A stretch of 64,000 nt of DNA from Nocardia asteroides (GTDB lineage: Bacteria > Actinomycetota > Actinomycetes > Mycobacteriales > Mycobacteriaceae): NCBI GenBank assembly GCA_019930625.1, contig CP082844.1, positions 5,022,001 to 5,086,000 of the forward strand, in the 5' to 3' direction. The notes under the pieces were generated by a model, which did not search any database, was not told the origin of the DNA, and saw only the letters and a list, made by a program, of their open reading frames with translations. Of the stretch, positions 52,902 to 60,600 are shown piece by piece. Made by a program: the position numbers and the translations under genes. Each line of letters begins with the position of its first letter. The first letter of the stretch is position 1.

Positions 52902-53474
52902 GTGAACGGCTTCTCCGGACTGCTGAATGTGGTCGATGTCGAGGCGACGTGCTGGGAGGGTGGGATCCCCGCGGGCGCGGTCAGCGAGATCATCGAGATC
53001 GGGTTGACCGTTGTCGACCTGGACGCGCGAGACCGGATCGCCAAGCACCGGATCTTGGTCCGGCCCGCGCGGTCCACGGTCGGCGCGTTCTGCACCGAAC
53101 TCACCGGCCTCACGCAGGCCGAAGTCGACACCGGCATGGCATTCGCGGACGCGTGCCGCCTGCTGGCGACCGAGCATCGAGCCGGAATCCGGCCGTGGGC
53201 CAGCTGGGGTGACTACGATCGCAAACAATTCGTAAGGCAGTGCGCGGCCACCGGTGTCGCATACCCCTTCGGGCGGCGGCATACGAACGCCAAGCAGGTC
53301 TTTTCCGAGGCATACGGCCTGAAGCGCCGTCAGGGGATGGCGGGCGCGCTACACATCGCCGGGATGCCGCTTGAGGGCCGTCACCATTGCGGCGCGGACG
53401 ACGCCTGGAACATCGCCGCTCTCGTCCTGGACATCGTCGGACGCCACGCCTGGCGCACTACTACGGAATCCTGA
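52902..53474 (+). CDS. DEDDh-type 3'-5' exonuclease
   Basis: 190 residues from GTG 52902. The exonuclease residues appear as Asp/Glu in NVVDVEATCWE, Asp in WGDYDRKQF, and His/Asp in HHCGADDAWNIAALV. The CWE after the DxE motif resembles the KapD/ERI-1-like RNase T family. It probably trims RNA or DNA 3' ends. The frame upstream of 52902 is open but belongs to the shadow of the adh gene. A hairpin follows. Confidence 0.85.
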   Translation: MNGFSGLLNVVDVEATCWEGGIPAGAVSEIIEIGLTVVDLDARDRIAKHRILVRPARSTVGAFCTELTGLTQAEVDTGMAFADACRLLATEHRAGIRPWASWGDYDRKQFVRQCAATGVAYPFGRRHTNAKQVFSEAYGLKRRQGMAGALHIAGMPLEGRHHCGADDAWNIAALVLDIVGRHAWRTTTES

Positions 53475-53505
53475 CGGGCCAAGAGCCGGATCAGCGTCTC
53501 GCGAC

Positions 53506-53530
53506 GTCGGCCCCCGCGCCGGGGGACGAC
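53506..53530 (+). terminator. Hairpin downstream of the exonuclease gene
   Basis: GTCGGCCCCCG pairs with CGGGGGACGAC (11 bp, one mismatch) around a 3-nt loop, 32 bp after the stop. Confidence 0.65.
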
Positions 53531-53744
53531 TAGTTGCCGCGTCCCGCGCGTTGCTGGCACACGTGCCGCTGGCACAGCCACACCCGGGCTTCGATCTACC
53601 CCGCGCCGGTTCGTCCATGGCAGCGACTCTTGTGTCCGATTCTTGGTGATCGCCTGGTTGGTGCCGTGCAAAAGGGGGATACCCGCGGAAGGGCCGGGTG
53701 CATGCACAGGCATGCGGCTCTCGGGACCGTGGGAAGGGGCTGGC

Positions 53745-55166
53745 ATGGTGTCGAGCACGCTCGCCGCGCTCTACCAAGCGTCGGCGCAAGGACCGCCCGG
53801 TCTGCTGCCCGCACGCCAGCAGATGGCGTTCTCGCTGGGCTGGCACATCGTGCTGGCCTGCTTCGGGGTGGCGTTTCCCGCGATGATCTACGTCGTACAC
53901 CGCCGCGGCATCGTCCACGACGACCCCGTGGCACTGGGCTTGGCCAAACGGTGGGCCACGGTGTCGGCGATCCTGTTCGCCATAGGGGCGGTCTCCGGAA
54001 CGGTCCTCAGTTTCGAAATGGGGCTGCTGTGGCCAGGGCTGATGGGCCGCTACGGCGACGTGCTCGGCTTGCCGTTCGCCTTCGAAGGACTTTCGTTCTT
54101 CATCGAGGCGATCTTCCTGGGCATCTACCTCTACGGGTGGGGCCGCATGCCGCCACGGAGGCACCTCGCCATGCTCGTCCCGATGGGTGTCGCGGGGGTG
54201 GTCGGCACGTTCTGTGTGGTCAGCGTCAACGCGTGGATGAACAACCCGACCGGCTTCCGGCTCGTCGACGGCTCGGTGACCGACGTCGATCCGTGGCGAG
54301 CGATGTTCAACGACGGCGTCTACCTCCAATTCGCGCACATGTGGGTCGGGGCGTTCATGGTCGTCGGATTCCTCGTGGCAGGCGTCTACGCGGCCGGGCT
54401 GCTGCGGGGACGCCGCGACACCCACCACCGGCTGGGGTTCACCGTCCCCTTCGTCTTCGCTACCGTCGCCGCACTCGCACAACCGCTCATCGGGCACGTT
54501 CTCGGGATGCGGGTGCACGACACGCAACCGGCGAAGCTGGCCGCGTTCGAACTGGCCCCCACCACCGAAGGTCCGGCTCCGCTGCGACTGGGCGGTGTGC
54601 TCGTCGACGGCGAGGTACGCGGGGCGCTCGAGATCCCACGCCTGGGTTCGATCATCGCCCGCAACTCGCTGACGGCCCCGGTCCCGGGGCTGGACACGGT
54701 CCCCGTCGACGACCGGCCGCCGGTCAACATCACTCATCTCGCTTTCCAGACCATGGTCGGCATCGGCACCCTGCTCGCGCTGCTGGTGTTCGTCTTCTGG
54801 CTGCTGCGCTGGCGGCGCCGCGACCTGCTGGACGATCGCTGGTTCCTGCGGGCGGCGACAGCCACCGGACCCCTGGCCGTTCTCGCTCTGGAATGCGGCT
54901 GGATCGCCACCGAAGTGGGCCGTCAGCCGTGGACGGTGTGGCGGGTACTGCGCACGGCCGACGCCGCGAGCGCGAGTACCGGTCTGTGGTGGAGCTACAT
55001 CAGCGTGGTGCTGGTCTATCTCGGGATGACGGTGGGTGCGATCGTCGTCTTGCGTTCCATGGCGCGTCGCTGGCGCAGCGGCACCACGACCATCACCGCT
55101 CCCTACGGACCCGGAGCGTCCCCGGTCGACCAGGCGCAGCGTGCCCGCAGCGTCGGAAAGCCGTGA
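53745..55166 (+). CDS. cydA: Cytochrome bd ubiquinol oxidase subunit I
   Basis: 473 residues from ATG 53745 with GGGAAGGGG upstream. About nine membrane helices. The first has the haem ligand His in GWHIVLACFGVAFP; GRQPWTVW is the conserved GRQPW motif; the Q loop is short, as in the actinobacterial/CIO-like class. It oxidises menaquinol and reduces oxygen at high affinity. 3 bp upstream of cydB. Confidence 0.95.
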   Translation: MVSSTLAALYQASAQGPPGLLPARQQMAFSLGWHIVLACFGVAFPAMIYVVHRRGIVHDDPVALGLAKRWATVSAILFAIGAVSGTVLSFEMGLLWPGLMGRYGDVLGLPFAFEGLSFFIEAIFLGIYLYGWGRMPPRRHLAMLVPMGVAGVVGTFCVVSVNAWMNNPTGFRLVDGSVTDVDPWRAMFNDGVYLQFAHMWVGAFMVVGFLVAGVYAAGLLRGRRDTHHRLGFTVPFVFATVAALAQPLIGHVLGMRVHDTQPAKLAAFELAPTTEGPAPLRLGGVLVDGEVRGALEIPRLGSIIARNSLTAPVPGLDTVPVDDRPPVNITHLAFQTMVGIGTLLALLVFVFWLLRWRRRDLLDDRWFLRAATATGPLAVLALECGWIATEVGRQPWTVWRVLRTADAASASTGLWWSYISVVLVYLGMTVGAIVVLRSMARRWRSGTTTITAPYGPGASPVDQAQRARSVGKP

Positions 55167-55169
55167 CCG

Positions 55170-56222
55170 ATGGATCTCTCCGACGTGGTCGCGACGGCGA
55201 TGTTCACCGGCGTGGTGCTGTACGCGTTGTTCGGTGGAGCGGACTTCGGCTCGGGATTCTGGGACCTGACCGCGGGCGGACCGCGCCGCGGCAGCCGCAT
55301 GCGGGTGCTCATCGACCACAGCATCGGTCCGGTATGGGAAGCCAATCACGTCTGGTTGATCTACATCCTGGTGTTTCTCTGGACCGCCTACCCCACGGTC
55401 TTCGCCGCCGTCATGACCACCCTGTTCATCCCGATGAGCCTGGCACTGCTCGGGATCGTGCTGCGCGGAGCCAACTTCGCGTTCCGCAAGTACTCCGCGA
55501 CGCTGAGTCAAGCGCGCCTGTTCGGCGCCTTGTTCGCCGGCGCGTCGCTCATCACGCCGTTCTTCTTCGGCACCGCCGTCGGTGCGATCGCCTCCGGCCG
55601 GGTGCCCGCCGAGGGGTACGGCGACGTGGTGGGCTCGTGGCTGAACCCGACCTCGATCCTTGGTGGCACTCTGGCCGTCGGGACGTCCGCCTTCTTGGCC
55701 GGTGTCTTCCTCACCGCCGATGCCGCTCGCTCCGGCGACCACGCACTCGCCGAGTACCTGCGTTCCCGCACGTTGCTGGTCGGCGTCGTGACCGGCGCGA
55801 TCGCGATCGCGGCGATCGCGCCGATCCGTCGTGACGCGCCGACCCTCGGCGCCGAACTGCTCGGCCGCGCCCTGCCGCTGATCGTGCTCTCCGCCGCCGC
55901 CGGGGTACTCACCCTGGCCTTGATCCACCGTCGCCGATTCGGCTGGGCGCGGGTGCCCGCGGCGGTCGCGGTCGCGGCGATCGTCATCGGGTGGGCGGTC
56001 GCGCAGACGCCGTGGATCCTGGTCGATCAGATGCTCATCGCCGACGCCGCGGGAGCACGAGCGACGCTCCTCGGACTGCTCGCCGTCGTCGCCCTCGCCG
56101 CTGTGACGGTTCTTCCCGCCTTGACCTACCTGTTCTGGCTCACCCAGACCGATGCCTGGGTCCGCGACGAGCCCGTCGCTGTCGGGTCCGCCGAACATGC
56201 GGAGGACACCGACGTGGCCTGA
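55170..56222 (+). CDS. cydB: Cytochrome bd ubiquinol oxidase subunit II
   Basis: 350 residues with about eight helices. LYALFGGADFGSGFWDL and IGPVWEANHVWLIYILVFLW are signatures of CydB. It partners CydA as the second integral subunit. The ABC genes cydDC that usually follow in actinobacteria are not here, so assembly would need them elsewhere. Confidence 0.95.
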   Translation: MDLSDVVATAMFTGVVLYALFGGADFGSGFWDLTAGGPRRGSRMRVLIDHSIGPVWEANHVWLIYILVFLWTAYPTVFAAVMTTLFIPMSLALLGIVLRGANFAFRKYSATLSQARLFGALFAGASLITPFFFGTAVGAIASGRVPAEGYGDVVGSWLNPTSILGGTLAVGTSAFLAGVFLTADAARSGDHALAEYLRSRTLLVGVVTGAIAIAAIAPIRRDAPTLGAELLGRALPLIVLSAAAGVLTLALIHRRRFGWARVPAAVAVAAIVIGWAVAQTPWILVDQMLIADAAGARATLLGLLAVVALAAVTVLPALTYLFWLTQTDAWVRDEPVAVGSAEHAEDTDVA

Positions 56223-56258
56223 CGGCCGGTCGCCGCCTCTGTCAACAAAAAGATCGGT

Positions 56259-56585
56259 TTGTTTGCGAGCGCCGGTGGTATCCGCTGCACGTATCGGTTC
56301 GACAGCGCGGTCGTGCCGGTACGCCTCGGGGCACCCTCACTGCTCGACGACCAGCAGCTTCGAAGTTATCGCGAATCGCTTGCGCCGCACGAACACGAGG
56401 TGCCTCTTCCAAAAGGATGGACGGCGCAAAGGATTTGCATCGTGATCGACGACGTGAACGTGCCCATCACCGATGACGAAGACCGAGACCGGATCGTCTG
56501 GCCCGAGTCCAGCTCCCTGAACGCATGGTGGGCGGATGTCATGAGCCACCGGTTCCCCCGAACGCAGACCACGTCATCGAGTTGA
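56259..56585 (+). CDS. Hypothetical protein, low confidence
   Basis: Up to 108 residues from TTG 56259, 37 bp after cydB. The central part LPKGWTAQRICIVIDDVNVP and WPESSSLNAWWADVMSHRF is acidic and codon positions look protein-like, but no ribosome site is clear and the start is unsure (GTG further in is possible). No family recognised. May be a cydB-linked gene or chance. Confidence 0.35.
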   Translation: MFASAGGIRCTYRFDSAVVPVRLGAPSLLDDQQLRSYRESLAPHEHEVPLPKGWTAQRICIVIDDVNVPITDDEDRDRIVWPESSSLNAWWADVMSHRFPRTQTTSSS

Positions 56586-56692
56586 CCAGGATCGGCGTGG
56601 AGGCCGTTGTCGAAAGGGCGGCCAGCGACGAGAGCCGAGTTCGGTGGTGGACTGGGTAAGCCGTTGTCACCCGCGCGTGGCGTCGAGGACGG

Positions 56693-57439
56693 TCACATGA
56701 ACCGCCCGCCGGTCACCTCGAGCACCGTCCCGGTCATGTACGACGACAGATCCGAGGCCAGAAACAGTGCGACGGTGGCGATCTCGCTCACCTCACCCGC
56801 GCGCCCGAGCGGGATTTCGGCCAGCTTCCGATCCCACACCTGCTGTGGCAGTGCCTCGGTCATCGCGGTGCGGATCAGGCCGGGCTGGATCGCGTTGACC
56901 CGCACGCCCACATGCGCGAGTTCCTTGGCCGCGGCCTTGGACAGGCCGACGATGCCCGCCTTGGCGGCGGAGTAGTTGGTCTGTCCGGCCAAGCCGATCT
57001 TGCCCGAGAGCGACGACATGTTGACGATCGCGCCGCCGCCACGCTCCCGCATGATCGCACCGGCCAGCCGGGTGCCGTTCCAGGTGCCTTTGAGGTGTAC
57101 CGAGATCACTTGATCGAACTGGTCCTCGGTCATCTTGCGCATGGTGGCGTCGCGGGTGATTCCGGCGTTGTTGACCATCACGTCGACGGGGGAGAAGGAC
57201 TCGGCAGCGGCGTCGAGCAGCGCCCGCACCTCGTCGGCGACGGTGACATCGCAGCGCACGCCGCGCGCGACGGCCGCGCCGCCGAGTCGCTGCGCCGCGT
57301 CCGCCGCCGCGGCACCGTCGATGTCACCGACGACGACGCGGGCGCCCTCGGCGACGAATCGCTCGGCGATCGCATACCCGATCCCCTGAGCGGCCCCGGT
57401 GATCACAGCGGTCTTGGCTTGGAGTAGTGGGCCGGTCAT
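56693..57439 (-). CDS. 3-oxoacyl-[ACP] reductase-like SDR (FabG family)
   Basis: 248 residues. TGAAQGIG cofactor loop, [14 protein letters not shown], Ser in [13 protein letters not shown] catalytic pair, and the C-terminal [13 protein letters not shown]. Strong GAGGAAAA before the ATG. It lies 46 bp downstream of the acyl-CoA dehydrogenase on the same strand, so the two probably act on acyl-CoA or related chains as a small beta-oxidation-like unit. Confidence 0.92.
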   Translation of the reverse strand: MTGPLLQAKTAVITGAAQGIGYAIAERFVAEGARVVVGDIDGAAAADAAQRLGGAAVARGVRCDVTVADEVRALLDAAAESFSPVDVMVNNAGITRDATMRKMTEDQFDQVISVHLKGTWNGTRLAGAIMRERGGGAIVNMSSLSGKIGLAGQTNYSAAKAGIVGLSKAAAKELAHVGVRVNAIQPGLIRTAMTEALPQQVWDRKLAEIPLGRAGEVSEIATVALFLASDLSSYMTGTVLEVTGGRFM

Positions 57440-57485
57440 GCGTTTTCCTCACGGTTGTCGGTGTTCGGGGTAGCGCACGGCCGCA

Positions 57486-58649
57486 TCACGAGCGCTTCTT
57501 CGCTGCGCGGACCAGGCCGCCGCCGATGATGAGCCGCTGGATCTCGCTGGTGCCTTCGTACAGGCGCAGGAGGCGAACGTCGCGGTAGATGTGCTCGACG
57601 GGCACCTCGCGCATGTAGCCGGTGCCGCCGTGGATCTGGACCGCGTTGTCGGCGACCCGGCCGACCATCTCGGTGCAGAACAGCTTCGCCACCGACGGCG
57701 CGATTCGGCGGTCCTCGCCGGAGACGTACTTGGCCGCCGCGTCGCGGACCAGGGCCCGGCCGGCCATCACACCGGTCTGCTGGTCGGCGATCATGGCCTG
57801 TACCAGTTGGAAGTCGCCGATGGCCGTCCCACCCTGGGTGGCGGTGGCGGCGTAGGCGACGGATTCGTCGAGCGCTCGCTGCGCGGTGCCGACCGACAGG
57901 GCGGCGATGTGCACGCGCCCGCGGGACAGTGAGCTCATCGCGGCACGGTAACCGACATCCTCGGAGCCACCGACGAGCGAATCCGCGGGGACGCGGACTT
58001 CGGAGAAGGTGACATCGGCGGTCCAGGAGCCCTCGTGGCCCATCTTCGCGTCCTTGGGGCCGACCGTGACGCCCGCGGTGCCGGCGGGCACCAGGAACAC
58101 CGCGATGCCGGGCCCGTCCGGCCCCGGCTCGCGGGTACGGGCGAAGGTCACGAACAGGTCGGCCAGCGGGGCGTTGGTGATGAACCGCTTCTGGCCCTCG
58201 ATCACCCAGTCGTCACCGTCACGGGTCGCCTTGGTGCGCAGACCCGCCGGATCGGAGCCCGCGCCGGGTTCGGTGAGGGCGAAGGAGGCGACCACTTCCC
58301 CCGAAGCGATGCGTTCCAGCCACTGCTCCTTCTGTTCCTCGGTGCCATAGTTCACCAGCACCTGACCCGCGATGCCGTTGTTGGTGCCGAACATCGAACG
58401 CAGCGCCAGGCTGGTGTAGCCGAGTTCCATGGCCAACTCGACGTCTTGGGTGAGGTCGAGGCCGAGACCGCCCCACTGTTGCGGGATCGCGTAGCCGAAC
58501 AGGCCCATGTCGGTGGCCTGGCGCCGGAGGTCGTCAGGGATCGCATCGGTCGCCAGGATCTCCGACTCGCGGGGCACCACCTTCGTCCGGACGAACTGAC
58601 GAACCTGCGCCAGGATCGGCGCGAAGTCCTCGGCACTGACTTCGGACAC
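57486..58649 (-). CDS. Acyl-CoA dehydrogenase
   Basis: 387 residues from GTG 58649 with AAGGAG seven bases upstream. Signatures: ASFALTEPGAGSDPAG, RFITNAPLADLFV, and the C-terminal RDVRLLRLYEGTSEIQRLI. It introduces the alpha,beta double bond into an acyl-CoA with FAD. First gene of a pair with the FabG-type SDR; a dyad at 58705-58721 lies 56 bp upstream. Confidence 0.95.
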   Translation of the reverse strand: MSEVSAEDFAPILAQVRQFVRTKVVPRESEILATDAIPDDLRRQATDMGLFGYAIPQQWGGLGLDLTQDVELAMELGYTSLALRSMFGTNNGIAGQVLVNYGTEEQKEQWLERIASGEVVASFALTEPGAGSDPAGLRTKATRDGDDWVIEGQKRFITNAPLADLFVTFARTREPGPDGPGIAVFLVPAGTAGVTVGPKDAKMGHEGSWTADVTFSEVRVPADSLVGGSEDVGYRAAMSSLSRGRVHIAALSVGTAQRALDESVAYAATATQGGTAIGDFQLVQAMIADQQTGVMAGRALVRDAAAKYVSGEDRRIAPSVAKLFCTEMVGRVADNAVQIHGGTGYMREVPVEHIYRDVRLLRLYEGTSEIQRLIIGGGLVRAAKKRS

Positions 58650-58704
58650 TGTCGGCTCCTTCGGTCGGCCTTCACGAGCAGCTCGGCCGGTGCGCTCAAT
58701 ATAT

Positions 58705-58721
58705 CGTTAGATAGCGTAACG
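58705..58721. promoter_or_regulatory. Putative TetR operator before the acyl-CoA dehydrogenase
   Basis: CGTTAGATAGCGTAACG carries 5-bp perfect arms CGTTA/TAACG around GATAGCG. The regulator is not adjacent. Confidence 0.5.
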
Positions 58722-59031
58722 ACCACATCGACGGCATCGCCGCCGAAGGAGATGGCATGCCGGGGATGTCGAGATCTATCCGGGGGATCGGCCGATCCGC
58801 TGTGGGCGAATTCGAAGCAGGTGGTGTCTCGATACCTGGGCGTGAATCATCGACCACGATGAAGTCCGGGCCTGAGTTACGCTGCGGCTAACGCATACGC
58901 ATGGTGCCCACCGAGGACCTGTCCGAACTCAGTGCTGAGCCTTCGGCACGGACAGCCGGTCACAGACGCAGGAGGGTAGCGAAAGTCTCGGGATAGATAG
59001 AGCGGTTCACGCACGCTCCCTCGCCGTAACC

Positions 59032-59283
59032 TCAGCTCTCGGACGGCCGGGGCAGCGCGAGAAGTTCGTCGATGATCTCGATCGGCGTCAGCGAGAACGG
59101 TGCGGCATCCAACGAGGTCGCGTTGCGGATCTGAGCGGCGAGACCCGCGGGGCAGTCTGCACCCGGGCGGGCAGTGGTGGCGCACGCCGTGCAGCCCTCG
59201 ACAGCGTCGGTGAGATGGGCTTCGACATTGCGCATGTCGAGCGCGGCGATCAGGTCGAACACGCTGAAGCGGTCGATCGGCAT
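59032..59283 (-). CDS. Small cysteine-containing protein, 83 residues
   Basis: Starts at ATG 59283 with AGAGGAAAA about nine bases upstream. The N-terminus FSVFDLIAALDMRNVEAHL is helical, then GCTACATTARPGADCPAG holds three cysteines (C31, C34, C44). No signal peptide. Family not recognised. The long open frame upstream of 59283 is not coding. Its neighbours give no clear role. Confidence 0.5.
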   Translation of the reverse strand: MPIDRFSVFDLIAALDMRNVEAHLTDAVEGCTACATTARPGADCPAGLAAQIRNATSLDAAPFSLTPIEIIDELLALPRPSES

Positions 59284-59839
59284 GTCGGTATTTTCCTCTG
59301 GCTCGATGTCCAACCGGGTCAGCGGCCCGCCCACCATGGTCGCGCGACGTGAGCGGTCGCCGGCGGCTGATCCGTTCCGCGGCCGACGGCGCTGTCGACC
59401 TGCCGACATCATTGTCGGGACGGATGTCCGGGGCGACGACGTTGTCGTTCGGACGAGGAGCACGCACGTGCTTTTGTATAGGCTCCGCATCGGTAATGTA
59501 ACAGATGGATATAGGCTCGGGGAACCCGTCAGCAAACTCCACATCTACTTGAATTCATGTGATACGGGCCACTGTTACCGTGCCGGGGTGCGGCACGAGC
59601 CGGGCCTCTACTCTCTGGGTCGGCGACGGCGACGAAGGGCTCGATCGGCGCAAGAGAACCTCCTCTTCGACTTGCTTGCCTACTACGACAGCGCAACTGC
59701 CTGGCACAGGACTGGGGCCTCGGCCCTCGTCTTCGCCGACCCACGGAGCGCAGCCCAGTCGAACCGGCGCGTAGCGCGGTAGCGAAGGCCTACGCTGTCC
59801 TGGCCGAGGATCAGTCGTGTTTGTCAGTTGGGGGAACCG
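59284..59839. other. Non-coding stretch between 83-residue gene and isochorismatase
   Basis: About 555 bp. Several open frames cross it on both strands, but none has protein-like composition or a ribosome site. A low-GC patch near 59545-59580 (TTGAATTC, then GATACG) may hold a promoter. Nothing firmer. Confidence 0.45.
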
Positions 59840-60526
59840 ATGTCCGACACCGCGCTCTTGCTGATCGACCTGCAGAACAGCTACCTCGTTCAAGACGTTC
59901 GCGACGCGCTGGGCTGGCCGCCGATCTGGCGGCTCGACCAGGTGGTGGGCGAGTGCCGTGACCTCGCTGAATCCGCCCGCGAGTCGCGCATCCCGGTCAT
60001 CTACTCACGTCAGATCCCCAGTCCCGCAGGCCCGTTGGCACTCAATCCGCGCTCCGCTCGGCATCGCCGCTCCCGCGCCCAACTGTTACCGAAGCTGTCC
60101 GCCGAAGACCGGCATCGGCGATCGCAGATCATCGACGCCGTGGCACCGCAGCCGAGTGATCTGGTGCTCGACAAGACCCGGCACAGTTTCTTCGCCTACA
60201 CCGAACTCGACCCGATCCTGCGCAGCATGAACATCCGTCGGCTCGTCGTCGCGGGCCTGCAGACGAACGTGTGCGTCGAGGCCACCGTTCGTGCCGGGTT
60301 GGAACGGAACTTCGAAATGGCCGTCGCTGAGGACGCGGTCAGTACCGACGGCCCCGCCCTCCACTTCGCGGCGCTGAACGCCATGCGGGTGCTCTACGTC
60401 GAAGTCGCCCCCTGGCGCGAACTCATCGCTCCCGGTGCTCCGTGGGATCTGGCCTACCGGACACCCAACTACGGCCGCGACCCCGCGTACTGGTCGGACC
60501 CGCACATGCCCGTGCCGAACCACTAG
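59840..60526 (+). CDS. Isochorismatase-fold cysteine hydrolase
   Basis: 228 residues from ATG 59840 with GGGGG upstream. Triad: Asp in LLLIDLQNSYL, Lys in LDKTRHSFF, Cys in GLQTNVCVEATVRAG. The family includes isochorismatases, N-carbamoylsarcosine amidases and nicotinamidases; the substrate here is open. Convergent with the NRPS, 74 bp apart, so a siderophore role (2,3-DHB) is possible but unproven; no other dhb gene is present. Confidence 0.85.
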   Translation: MSDTALLLIDLQNSYLVQDVRDALGWPPIWRLDQVVGECRDLAESARESRIPVIYSRQIPSPAGPLALNPRSARHRRSRAQLLPKLSAEDRHRRSQIIDAVAPQPSDLVLDKTRHSFFAYTELDPILRSMNIRRLVVAGLQTNVCVEATVRAGLERNFEMAVAEDAVSTDGPALHFAALNAMRVLYVEVAPWRELIAPGAPWDLAYRTPNYGRDPAYWSDPHMPVPNH

Positions 60527-60600
60527 CGCCGCTGCACAGCCAGCTCGTCAGCTCCTCCCCACGACCATCATGCGAACCCTTCCGCTTTCTCGGTCGAGTG

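Noticed and set aside
53349..56198. 949-residue minus-strand open frame
   Set aside because: Antisense to cydA and cydB; highly charged, low-complexity protein with no domain. A shadow caused by high GC.
59174..59782. 202-residue plus-strand frame
   Set aside because: Crosses the antisense of the 83-residue gene, has a run of arginines and no ribosome site or family signature.
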